From Alitta virens (lineage: Eukaryota > Annelida > Polychaeta > Phyllodocida > Nereididae): a stretch of 64,000 nt of DNA. The position numbers were made by a program, and so were the translations under genes. Below the pieces are notes generated by a model. The model was not told the origin of the DNA. It ran no database searches and worked only from the letters and a program-made list of their open reading frames with translations. This document shows, piece after piece, positions 46,886 through 58,946 of the stretch (position 1 is its first letter; the number at the start of each line of letters is the position of its first letter). The stretch is from the NCBI GenBank assembly GCA_932294295.1, contig OW028579.1, positions 35,222,362-35,286,361 on the forward strand, given 5' to 3'.

Positions 46886-49800
46886 CAAAAGAGGTGATGA
46901 TGTGATCTTATGAGGAACTTCATTTGTACTATCGTTCATTCTGAATAATTATTCCAAAAGTTTTTTTCCTACGTCATATACTTGTATCAGCTTGCTAAAT
47001 ATCATTTCTTGTCTCAACTGAGAAGAGAGCTCTCAGAAATAAGATATAGATATACGAATAAGATAGGTCTTCAGCATAGAGATATATGTTATAATCCTGT
47101 AATCAGAAGTCATATGGATGGAGACTGTGATTCTGTTTGTTGTATATGAAACAGCATATAGCCTTAGATGAAACAGACTGAAAGAGAATCAGTGTTGTTT
47201 TCATTTGTCAAATATGATGGTCTTTGTGAATTTATTAAGGTCATTTACTACATGTCATTAATATTACAATAGGATCTAGATTCTAGAATTTGGTGTCTCA
47301 CAAATGAAGTCTTCTTAAAGCTTGATTCCTATGTATTTTTGCAACAACAAAATGACAGTAGACAAGTAACACACATATGTATTTGTTTATCACTTCATCT
47401 TTTATTTATCCCTTTAATCATGTTTCACTGCATTTGTTTCTTGTGTTGCTCTGTCTGTCTGTTTTGCTATTCAGCCACCTAAGTATGGACATTCTTTGCT
47501 AGTTTACCTAGTTAAACAAAATTATTGGTTAAACTATGTAGCCGATAGGCTGAGTATACACTACAGAAATCTTCTCTTAAAAATACAAGAGAAATGGATT
47601 CATATTTTTTTAGTTAAGGCAATTATTCTGAATTGCTTGCTTGTCAGAACAAGAATTGCGTAAATGTAGCACATGAACATTTAATTATTCTGTAATTTCA
47701 TTGTTAGACCTTAATTACCATAAGCCAGCCTATAGACTATAAGAGAAATTTATTAATTTACCTTAGATGAGTATACTAGCAAAACATGTATATAATTAGG
47801 TCGCTGGGCTGGGAGGTAACGACACACAGTGTTTTAGTATGTCATGTAGTAATTCGGTAATCTTTTTTTCTTTTGAGATTTTAATATTTTAGGCCAATAT
47901 CTATTATCATGTTGGAAATGATGTTGCAATCTTCGTGCTTTAATTTTGTCTATCTCTCTCTTATCCCTGTCTATCTTCATGCTACTGAACCCTGCTGTCT
48001 AGTGGTCTGTCTTTAAGCCTATTTCACCGTATGCTTGTTCTTCAATCTATCTGTTTGTTTCCTAACTTTGTAATCACATTAGGAAAAGTCTACACCCAGC
48101 TTCCTGTGTGTATCAGAAAGATTTCCTTCCAATAAATCTTGTCAGATTGAAAAGAAAAAAGAGGGTTATGGATCTCAGTGTTATCCTGATCAAGTAAGAC
48201 GGATAATGTCATTGTTTTGAGAGATGGCCAAGTTATTTGAAGACAGGATAAATAGAACAGGGAACATCCCTTGAAAAACGAATATTTGCAAAGAGGATGA
48301 GGGTTTGATGAAGTTAAAAGGTCACAATAAGAAGTTTACAGGAATTGTAGAATGAAAAATATCAAGTGAATTGGAATCTCCTTGAAGAACACCCCATTAT
48401 GAAGATGTCAAATTTCGATTCAACTATCCACTATTCTTGCTAAGGAACTTGTTAAATTGTGATCTATTTATAGTGAGGTTCATGTTTTTATTTTCATAAC
48501 GAGTATGACTTGTTTACAGTTTTGAGGCAATATTATATAAAAAGGCTAGAAAATAAATTCTTAATGGATACAACGCATTATTCTCACCATGTTTTGTGGG
48601 GACTATTGAAACATGTCACATTTTCTGTCATTGAATGTTCCGCATTCATATTGCTTGGCAAATCTTTTCTGAATCTTGAAAATAAATTTCGAATATTTCC
48701 CCAATTAGCATGCACAAAAATGTTATTATTAGACTGCTCTCCGTGACTGTCAATCCACGATGCAATTTAATATTTGAACAATCCTGCACGCCATATTGAG
48801 ATCGTTGAACAGAATGGCAACAACACCAAGCATCTTTGAAGCCCTTTAAGAGTGACACCCCTCCTCGTGTACCCAGGAAAGGGGTTAATTCTGACAATAT
48901 TTCAGGCCATGTGGTCGAATGGACTTGATCTAATTATTATAAGAACTGTTCGAATCTTGGCAATGATGGATTGATGAATTTCCGTCAGTTTTTGTGTGTT
49001 CAATGAGTTTCCTGTTTACAAAAAGTCCTTCTTCTCCGGATTGATATGATTAATTGTGCTCAGGAAATAGTTTTCGGTTGCAAAGTTTGCTTTTTGTCGT
49101 GTTTATAACAGAAAAACGAGAAATTCTTGAGATGCATTCAATGACTAATTACATTAGATGGCAATGAATATCATTAAACAACATGATATTGCTATTTATT
49201 AGAATGCAAAAACCCATCAGTCCTCTGTTTATATATCTAACTTATGGCTTTCAATAATAGATGTTACATATATTAGATATATTTATATATTTGCTTTTTT
49301 CAACTAAGAATAAATCTTTTACTTCACACTCAATGGTAATTAGTCTACAGTGCAGCACCAAAGGCCGATTGACCATTTGAATACATACATATCTGCAGAT
49401 CTGTTTGTTATTGTCATGTCAAAAATATTCATATATCCGGACCTTCATCAATACTGTGAAACCCTTCCTGAAGTCCACATCACTATTAAGACCACCTCAC
49501 GGCTAAGGTCAACATTTTGAACAATAAGCATTCTCGCCGTTGTGGTTTACCCTGCTATTAAGATTAGCAAGTCTAGTACCCCAAGGGTGGTTTTAATTGT
49601 GAGGTCGTAGTATCATTGTTTACCATGGCCATCCATTTCTTGCACACTTTCCCAGTATGTGCCCTGATCAAACGCCATTGTTGATGAAACTCATTAGCCA
49701 CGTCCTCAGCAAACGTACTGGGGTGCGTCCTTCCTATACCAAATGAGGTCATAACGTCGTCACGTGACCAATAACAACGTCAACGACGCTGATATGAGCG

Positions 49801-52298
49801 CGATCGATCGCGTGAGACCTAAATGGTCAATTGCTGTCTGGAGAGCAAGAAGCAAATATCTGCTGGGCTAAGCATATCATTAGGAAAATGTGATTTCCAA
49901 AGGCAGTGCCCTCTTTGCACATTCTATTGAATTTATTGGCTACTCTAACCCAGCATTTTGCCACTAACATGATATTTGCCTTTCAGTATTTTAGTGATTA
50001 TTGATAACTCCACATATGAATGATTTTTGTTCTTACAAAACTATAATTTTGGTGAGATATGCCTCTTGCCGTCTCTAATGGCCTCAAAATGTTGCAGAAG
50101 AAAAAATATGTTTAAGTTTTAGGCAAAGAATAGTCAATTTATGAACGTGTTTTGTTTGTTTGTCAATTTATGAACGTTTTGTTGTATTCGCCAATAATAC
50201 ATGACAGAGGTCAAGGACACAATGTTGGTTTGAGCAGTTGTTACAACCAATAGCACTTTAGTGCCAAATTAGCTGACCTGGCAGGGTTTATTAGTTTATT
50301 TGTAATATAACAATCATGCTTACCATGCCTAGAACACTTACTTTTATTTGCTGTAAGTGATATTGTTGCTTGGTAAGCAAATTTGTCTGCCTGGAAAATT
50401 ACCTTACTGACGTTATAACGTTATGAAGAGCGTCGTCGATTCGCGATTTCAGAGTCATTTAATGAAAAAATTAGATCGGAGATGTTTCCATTTAAGCCAG
50501 GATCGAATTACCAATATATTTTTGTACATAACAGACTTTGAATTTTGAAAATGTGACAAAAGTTGAAGGTGCTGTTTATCAAAACGTTCTTCAATGCCTC
50601 ATTTTCGTATTCTTAGTATTTGCCAGGCAATTTAACTGACCGTGATATTTGTCAGTGATATTTGATATTTTCAAACTAAATGGTGATATTAGTTTATTTG
50701 TCGTAAGCACCACTGGATGCAGCAGCAGGTTCAGTCAAATAAATATTTGGTTTTAAGAATGCAATCAAAACCCTCAGCCACAATATGGAAAAACAACAGC
50801 TATATTGAACTCAGAACTAAAATAAACTTGTTCTGAGATCTGAGTTCAATAAAGCTAATGTGTACAACTATATTTTAACTGTGCAGTTTCAATACTATTA
50901 GACTGTATATAAATTGTTATAAACTAGGGGAAAAATGTGATTATGTGTTTATACATTTACAATATACCTTCGTTAACATGTGTGGATCAGTTATTTAAAC
51001 ACCCAAATAAAATGCATTATTACTTACTGTATACTAAACATGCCCAACCTTCCACTGTAACATCAATCATTCTAGCTCTAAGTGGCTTCTTAGTTAGGGG
51101 TCTGTAGCACTGTAATCCAATTTAGGTGGCGTCATGACCTCTGATATTACCCAGCGTTATTACGGCCAGTAAATGCCCTTGCCAAAGTGAGTATTGTTAT
51201 GTAATTGTCAGTGGGGTTGTAATATGTGTCAGAACAACCACAACAGTTATTTCTTACTCCCTATGAGCAGCCAAGTTCCTGGAAATATGAAGTTGCGGTT
51301 GAAGGAATTATGCTCATGAATGCAGTGATATATGTCATAGTTGTTGATTGCTGAGTCAGTGTGATTGTTTATGAATATCTAGCTTTTTGTTGGGGAAAGT
51401 TAGTTATGTAATGTTTCATGATAATGTTGACCAGTAAGGTCGTTCATGTCTGTGCTGTGTGAGATAGCTTGGTGAAGTGGTAATTGTACCGGGCCCTGTG
51501 TTGGTTACTGGGGTTGGAAATCTTCAACCACAAACTGGGCATCATGTTAACACCTTAAATTAGGCATAATATGCTTATTTCTTGATGGTCTAATGGTTAA
51601 TTAATAAGTCAAATCTGCTAATGGTCCTGGGTTCTGTTCCACTCTTTATGTGTTTGACATCAGCTGGAAATGGCATGAGTGTTTTTACAGTGTCTTTGCA
51701 CCGAAATTAATAATTTTAATTATGTATTGTAAACCATTTTAGAGCATATTTCATGGATTTTATGGTATGTAAAATAAATTATTATTAAGTTATTAGTATT
51801 AAAGTAGAATAATTGATGGGATGTTAAGGTTTGGAGTCCACACCTCACAAAACTTAAGGCATTGGTCTAAATGGTTGGATGGTCTTAAATTAGAGGTAAT
51901 TTACTAGCTTACTACTTATGATCAAACTCACAATAAGCAAACCCAAGCAGTTACTTAAACGCATTCAATCCTGTTGCTTGTGTATATCCTAGTGCCTGAA
52001 CAGTACCTACTCTGTCAAAGTGGAGAATTCCCCTAGGAGCCATTCCATGCAGAACAGATTGTTAGAACAGAACAGCTCCTTAACATAAGCTCTTCCTAGT
52101 AGAATAATATGACACCTTTCTTGCTTCCAGATGGCGCCAGTATGTTGACTCAGCTATTTTCCTCACTGTTTTTCCATTCACTTTTCAACTGTCTTGTCAT
52201 CTTGTAGGCAAGGTGTTACATGCAGTGTAAGGTGGCCGCATTAGTGAGGGGTTCTTAAGATGAGGTTGAAGGGTAGCTACCTTGCTATTATGACCAGC
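46886..52298. other. long non-coding stretch
   Basis: 5.4 kb without a recognisable exon. Contains paired GGTGGTCTTAAT-type motifs at 49485-49605 and a CACGTG plus CCAAT patch at 49761-49771. At about 51585-51665 there is a weak SINE-like segment (TGGTCTAATGGTTAATT ... GGGTTCTGTTCC). Confidence 0.5.
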
Positions 52299-53665
52299 TA
52301 TATATATATATATATATATAGATTTTATTGACATGTAAAATATCATAAGTGATACATATGTCATTCAGTTAAAAGATAACATGAAAGAGACATTAATGTA
52401 AATACAGAAAGCAATAGAATTTCAATAATCAAGGTTCCAGCCACCAAGTTAACTATTAATACGTGTTTAAAATCCACATACACAATAGAAAAAATACAAG
52501 CCGCTAATAAAAACATTTCACTCTTAAAGTCCAAAACATGACAAGCACATCATAACTAATAAACTAATAAACTAAATTAATAACTGTGTGGATACAGGAG
52601 ATGGTTTTCTCTACACATCGGCTTGAAGGAGAAACTTTCCTAAACTATTTAATAACTCAGGTTCCTTGTTTGTCATTATTGCTGTAAACTTAGTTATATC
52701 ATCTAGAGACAAGAAGTTGTTAATAAATTTAGTTGCATTCAAAAAAAGGTTAACACGGTGATGCTCATTACCAGGACAGACAATCAAACAGTGAATTTCG
52801 TCTTCTACAAAGTTTAACGTACACTTTTCACATATTCTATTTGGAGCAGGAATTATTGGTTTATGGTGTCGACCTGTTTCAATCTTCAGGCTATGTGAAC
52901 TTGTCCTAAATCTAGCTATTTTAGTTAACACTTTGCGAATTTGTTGCAATTCAAGATGAGGTTCTATTCTACAATCAGTTTTAAATAGTTTATATGTCCT
53001 AAGTTTTGGTTGTTGTGAACTGTCATTTATTGCATTTATAAGACGTTCATGTTCGGCTTCATAGAGTCTTAGTTTCACTGTGTTAGAGATATTATCAATG
53101 TCAAAGTTTCTGAGGTTACTAATATCATATTCAATGTTGCAGTTATTTAATACATGACTCACTTTACTGAACCAGTTATTTCCATTTACTGCATTCACAT
53201 AAATTTCCTTCTGAAAATTTAAACATTTCTTAAGTAAACTGTCATCAGGTGCTCTTTCCAATCTTATCCAGTAATTCACCATTCTAATTTTCTGTCTGAC
53301 ATGCAATGGGAATCTACCTGTTTCACCATAGACTGCTAAAGATGGTGTTTGTTTTCTAACTCCTAATATGTTTTTAAGATATGCAAGTTGCAAATTTTCT
53401 AATTCAGGCATAGATTTTTCACTTGTCCATATTTCACTATTGTACTCCAGGATAGGTAAAATATAGGTATCAAACATTCGAAGAGATAGCATGGGATCGA
53501 TTTTTCCTAATGCTTGTTTTGAATCACCTTGCAGTGCAAAGAGCGCTTTATGAGCTTGTGTTGAGAGGTATTTTTGACAATATATAATTATAGTGGAAAG
53601 GCCCTCTGCTGCAGTAGGCCTATCTTTTTTAGTCAAAATATGATATTCCAGTTATTAAGTCGTTT
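52299..53665 (-). mobile_element. 5'-truncated LINE (non-LTR retrotransposon)
   Basis: Minus strand. The 3' end shows AATAAA directly before a (TA)n tail at 52299-52320. The coding part at 52611-53660 is the C-terminal third of an ORF2 protein. Two stops at about 53661-53666 and loss of similarity mark the 5' truncation. Confidence 0.85.
52611..53660 (-). pseudogene. C-terminal part of a LINE ORF2 protein
   Basis: About 345 residues without an internal stop. The sequence begins within the RT thumb region (HILTKKDR ... AHKALFAL) and continues DPMLSLRMFDTYILPILEY and YLKNILGVRKQTPSLAVYGE, then TGRFPLHVRQKIRMVNYWI. This signature is common in invertebrate Jockey/CR1-like elements. A Cys/His motif (CEKC ... 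EDEIHCLIVCP) sits near residue 280. The endonuclease and RT catalytic core are absent, so it cannot move on its own. The intact frame suggests a fairly young insertion. The exact clade needs a phylogeny. Confidence 0.85.
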
Positions 53666-54754
53666 CAATGCTGGCTTTGTAGCAAGTTGTCCTGTAAGCA
53701 TAGTTTCCCCATCCTTTCAACATTCTATGTTAAAATCGCCAATGCAAAGCTGCAGGTGTTAGGCATGTGTTATTTAGTATACACTGTATGATTTCAACAG
53801 GATTGAACAGGTAACAGTAAACAGCATTACAGTCTAATCAAAACCCTCTCACCAACTGTGATGCATTTTCCTATTTCTGGGAACTTTGATGTACGTAGTC
53901 CTATGGTGCTGTTAGTGAAAAATACTTAGATCCTATATATGCTTCTGTATATTTTTTTAATTTTTGGTGCAGTTTCCTCACTTTGAAATATGATGGATAA
54001 CAGTTATTTACCACAAAATATTTATTTTATGTTTTTTTTTTAATATTCAGGCTGGGTAAAACATCCACAAGAGGTTTTTCATGTGGCCCAGAATAAAAAG
54101 TACATTAAAAATTAAAAAATATAGAAAAACAGTTGCAACAGTTGGCACATTTAAATAGAATCTTACATTTTTTGACTTAATTAGCTAAATAACAGTTTTG
54201 TCTGACGTTTAAATTGATCAAATATTCTTGAATATCACATGGTAATTCATTCCAAAGTACAGATCCACGATAAATAAATTACTTTTCAAGATATCAGTCC
54301 TACAATATGGTATTTTACGTGGGTATTCATAGTACTACTATATTTCGTGTATTTACATCCTTGATATAGCAAGCCATTACAATGGAATTAACTAAAAAAT
54401 CTTGAGCATAACCATGAATACAAATATACATTTGGGTTGGTAAAAAGTAATCAATTCTTTGTGAAATAGTCTACCAACAAAATATAACCACCTTATTTTA
54501 AAACCAGGACTTTACTGTGTTAGGTAGTCTAATTAAAGAGATTTTTCTGAACCCTAGATCTTGCAAATACCCTCCAAATTGGTGCCTGTCTATCTCACGC
54601 AAATAGTCTGTCTGGGTGTCAGTACTTCCTTCAATACAGTTGACGGTGCTAATTACCATGGAAACAGAGGGTGCCTTCCTTCCCATAGGAGTGGAGCGGG
54701 TATACAAGGACAGTGTCTCACGAAATACGCGCATTGTTTCCTATTATAGCTCCG
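53666..54754. other. non-coding, nothing recognised
   Basis: AT-rich; no coding or repeat call. Confidence 0.5.
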
Positions 54755-55084
54755 TGACGTAGCGTGTGGCTTAATGACGTCACGACAATGACGTGATCTC
54801 TGACGTTAGTAACACGTCGTGAGGGTGTTACTTTCAGCTCCCTAGGGTGTTAGGTGGAACAGGAATAGCTTGTTTTTTGTTCTGTAAGAATGAAAGTCGT
54901 GAGAATGGTTGCTTTCTGAAGAATTGGGTACAGAAAGGGCACATTATATTTAAGAAATAGAATCAACAATAGCACCTTTAATGAAAAGTACCACAAGAGG
55001 TCACTGCCACTGTAGCAGATAAGTAATGTTTGATGACGTCATGTATTGAGTGATGTCATTTTTTCACAATAAATGATGACGTCA
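54755..55084. promoter_or_regulatory. cluster of CRE / ATF sites
   Basis: Perfect TGACGTCA at 54775-54782, 55034-55041 and 55077-55084. Partial sites: TGACGT at 54755, 54789 and 54801, and TGATGTCA at 55051. Seven sites in 330 bp is far above random expectation. It could be an enhancer or promoter responding to CREB/ATF, or a repeat with these motifs. Confidence 0.45.
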
Positions 55085-55341
55085 TTTACGGTGGTAGTGC
55101 CCTCTGTAGGCTCTGTTACTTTTCCTTCCCATAGGACAACTCCTGCAGCACACTTTGCTGGTCCTAATGAGGTGGTCTTCATAACCAGGTAAAATATAGG
55201 CCGAATAGTAGTATTATTACAGTTGGGTACAAAATCATGTGCATATTTTAATTGCCCGTTGGTCTTAGATATGTACTCTGATGGTGGGTTCCACTAGAAT
55301 GGTCTTGGTATCATTGTTGTCTCAATTCTAGAACTTTACAG

Positions 55342-55459
55342 CTTTGGGAATTGAACCTCATGGCAGTGTTCTTGAATTTGAGATTTCCTAATGTTAGATT
55401 AATTACTTTGGGAATTGAACTCCATGGCAGTGTTCTTGAATTTGAGATTTCATAATGTT
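55342..55459. repeat. 64-bp-period tandem duplication
   Basis: CTTTGGGAATTGAAC ... GAGATTTC.TAATGTT occurs at 55342-55395 and 55406-55459 with three differences. Confidence 0.9.
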
Positions 55460-56055
55460 GAAATGTCTTACATATTGTTTTTTAAAGGGACATCACTGAA
55501 CTTTGTTAAACTATAGTGACAGAATGTCACAAAAATGATAATTATAATCTCACATCGATGGGAAAATGACATATGGCAGAGACAGTTTAAATCCTCTTTA
55601 CTTAGGATAATTTCAGTTTTCCTATATGTCCTTCCATATTGTGTCTTCGAAACATATAACTATTGACTTGGTAGTTATCAGTTAACAGAAAATATATAGT
55701 TTACATTTGATAGATTATGTTATTTGTTTCAAAAATTGGTGTGAATGTTAATATTTTAGTCCATATTGCAGTTTACAGATTTGTGAGAAATGATATAATA
55801 TATAATGAATGATATCTGAAATATAAGGAGATTAAAGGATACATCATAAATGAAGTATGAGATTGTTTGTGAATGGTAACAGTTTTTATGTCTTAAATGT
55901 CCCAACCTTTGGAGGAAAATACTGAATTTATGATGACACAATTTCACACAAAATATGATATAGGACTCATATTTCCTTTATTACTACAATACACAATACA
56001 TGGTTTCCATTGTAATAGAGGGAACCCTTTTCCCTGCTTTAAATACTAGACCTCA
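55460..56055. other. non-coding, nothing recognised
   Basis: AT-rich; no call. Confidence 0.5.
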
Positions 56056-56238
56056 AGGGGTTATGGCCTAGTCGGAGGAAGCGTGTTGGGCTTTCAACCA
56101 CTGGGTCCCGGGTTCAATTCCTGGTGGAGCCTAAGTTGGATGGCGGTTTCATCCTTCGTCTCATTGCCATGGTCCCTGGCTGTCCTAATTAGCCCATCAG
56201 GTGCAGAAATACAGGACGAAAATCCCTAATCTACCCAA
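56056..56238 (+). mobile_element. SINE-A copy 5, full length
   Basis: Head with TGGCCTAGTCGGAGGAAGC (mutated A box), intact B box GGTTCAATTCC and complete body; tail CTACCCAACACCC. Confidence 0.85.
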
Positions 56239-56471
56239 CACCCTTGACCTGCGTTTATTTTGGGATACAAAATATGTTAGTCTACAATTTCAGCTACATT
56301 CTGCCCCAGTTATAATAATAATAATATAACGCCACTATTTTAGACCAGGCTTGTAAACAAGAAAATGCGATTGCTCATATTACTTATTGTGTTGATGTCT
56401 GATACCACAGTGATCAAAAAAATTTGGTTTCTAGATCGAATTTAGCCTTGTACATTTTAGCAGGGAGAAGC

Positions 56472-56711
56472 CACTTCCGGTAGTACAAGCTGGACCGGAT
56501 ATCCAAGGTCTGATTGGTCAGTGAGAACGAGGCCAACATCCTGTTGTGGTTTCCTGTCTGTCTCGCTCTGCTCAAGTCTTGATTGACAGAACCAGCACAT
56601 TGTCTCTCTCATTCCAATTTCGTGTGCTCAGAGGTCTACAGAAAGCACTTCAGCTCAGATTGAGTAGAATTTGGTCGCAGCAAGATGGCGTTGTTGGGAG
56701 ATTTTCATTAA
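56472..56711 (+). promoter_or_regulatory. TATA-less promoter-like block
   Basis: ETS site CACTTCCGG at 56472-56480, an inverted CCAAT (ATTGG, 56513-56517) and a YY1-type CAAGATGGCG at 56681-56690 whose ATG opens only eight codons before TAA 56709-56711. This combination is common at housekeeping promoters, but no downstream gene was recognised. Confidence 0.3.
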
Positions 56712-57835
56712 AGGTGTCTATGTAGGCACCTAAAATACATGATTATTTTAGTTAAAAGATCACCTAAGGAGCTATTATTTTGTGAAAGGCACTGATAGTT
56801 CGTGTTGCCTTCACAAAATCCTTACTTGAAAAATTCAAAACATAACCATAATTCACGTAGGCGTTTTTTTTTCTCTATAATTGCAATGAACATTAAATCC
56901 AGAATTAGCACCACTGTGGTACACTGCTTGAAGTTTCACTGAACCATCAAATTCATGCATTCAAAATTTCACTACATTACTGTAGATTATTTGCAAGAAT
57001 CACAAAAAAATCCAGTGGTATCCCCTGCAATTTTTTATAGAGGATTAAGTAAAACAAATATCTATTTAAATACATGTTGAAACAAACTGTAAGATCTCTT
57101 CCGAATCAGCCCTTCCACAGGATGTCTCAATTGCAGAGTTTGTCCAGATCTTGTTCCACAATCTTTATTTTTATTCTAGTTTTTGAAGCAACAACTGAGG
57201 AGTGCTGGGAGTGATCAGCAATCTATCCACCTTGTAGCCAATAATCCCTCAGATAAGAGACTGCCTCTTGCCTTTATCTGGGGGTGACAGTCAGGGTTGT
57301 TTCAAGGAGATCTTGTCTCCCCTGTTTGTTTCCTGATGAAAACTCTCTTCCTCCCGATTGCTCCCTTATCAGGGTTCTTCACATTTACCCCTATACAATT
57401 GTACTTTGCCAACTTTATGTATTGCATTGGGACAGTATAGACAGTAGGTATTAGATATATGGATGTTTTGTTATGCCAAAATCACCATGGTTATGGTACT
57501 ATCTACATTCGGTAGCAATAATAAGCTTTAGACAATACAGAAAAATACAAACTAAAGTCGTTTCAAAATTTAGTTGAAAACTTTCAGATTTACATGAAAT
57601 TTCAAACTGTCGTAGATGTAATTCAGCTTCAGGTGGTGTCAAATTCTATTCATTTAAGTATAATATCAGTGGCTGTATTCATGCTTAATTGTGATGTACA
57701 AGTAATGAATAACATCTCTGGTGAATGTATTGCATTGCAAATACATTGTATGCCACAGAATATAACCTAACAAATGAAATGCACCTCACAATTAAGACCA
57801 CCTTGCGGTCAAGAATGGAAATGGTTGCACCACTA
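56712..57835. other. non-coding, nothing recognised
   Basis: No exon found downstream of the promoter-like block. ATTAAGACCACCTT at 57791-57804 is another member of the dispersed motif family. Confidence 0.5.
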
Positions 57836-57987
57836 CATAACCAAATGTGCCACGTGCGTTTTCCATGCGTTTGGATAAATGCATGGAAAACGCATTGGTT
57901 TTTGCTTGATTATATTTAGTCGAAAACCATGCGTTTTCCATGCGTTTATCCTTCGCATGGAAAATGCATGTGGCACATTTGGCCATG
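57836..57987. mobile_element. CATGGCC nested-palindrome MITE, copy 3
   Basis: 152 bp, CATAACCAAATGTGCCACG ... TGTGGCACATTTGGCCATG, flanked by TA (57834-57835 and 57988-57989). Each arm is itself a hairpin of GCGTTTTCCATGCGTTT-type sequence, and the centre is an AT-rich loop. Confidence 0.9.
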
Positions 57988-58879
57988 TAGTGGTCCAAAA
58001 CTCACTTTACTGCAAATGCATAGTATTACATACATGTTTGGGCAAGCCTTGATTCTTGCAACTACTTGTGGTTACTTTGATCATGTAGCATCATAGCATA
58101 GGCTTTCTCTGTCTAGAATCATTCACACTCATTCAAGATAATCATAAGAAACCGTCTGTTCTTTTTCAAAGAGCCCGAAAGGAAAATATAAAAGAAGCTA
58201 GGGTAATTTTGAGCAATTCTGTGTTATTATCTACAGATTTATTTGCCGATAAAACAGCAATTTTCCACTGGTTGTCTGAAGCCAGGGTTTCCTTATAGAA
58301 TTATGATGAGATGTCTATCCATTTGTCTGCACTTATTTTGAGAACAAAAAATGTAAAAATCTGTAACTGCTGTGATTATATAGATATTGGAGAAGTGCCA
58401 ATATCTGATAGTTTGTAAAGTGTTACAGACAGAAGTGTTAGAATCTTAAATAATTGGTTTTAATGAAATTAACTGGCTCAGCATTCCTTTAAGTGGCTAA
58501 GAAAAAAAAAGCAAATCAGTGCGTGATGATTTCATGAAGATACTAGATAATTGCAAGCGTTTTATTATTTTTTAAATACAAAAACACAAATAAATATTGA
58601 ATATTGACCTCTTATGATCCTGTAAGCCTTTCATAAACGAAGGTCTCTACCACTATGCGGAATCCAAATTTTGGCATTCATAATAAGCGGGTGGTCGGAT
58701 CTGTCACAAATGTCAGCCATACGTCAATCAAGCATGATGCCCACATTAAAAGCTGCATGCAAACCTGTGGCTGATCAAAGTGCTCGTTTCATTGGCCTGT
58801 GAAATTGCTGTGACACCGTAATGAATTTACTTGAAATCCTAGAACGTTTCGGAAATGTCATATTAAAGGAAAGGCTGGG
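57988..58879. other. non-coding, nothing recognised
   Basis: AT-rich; no call. Confidence 0.5.
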
Positions 58880-58946
58880 TGGCCTACTGGTTAATGTTAC
58901 AAGTTTGGTTACTATAGCATTGACTTGTGGTTGTGGGTTTGAAACC
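58880..58946 (+). mobile_element. tRNA-like SINE head
   Basis: TGGCCTACTGGTTAATG at 58880-58896 and GGTTTGAAACC at 58936-58946 are A- and B-box-like with tRNA-like spacing. Confidence 0.5.

Noticed and set aside
53574..53762. Plus-strand frame overlapping the LINE 5' boundary
   Set aside because: Antisense shadow of the LINE fragment.
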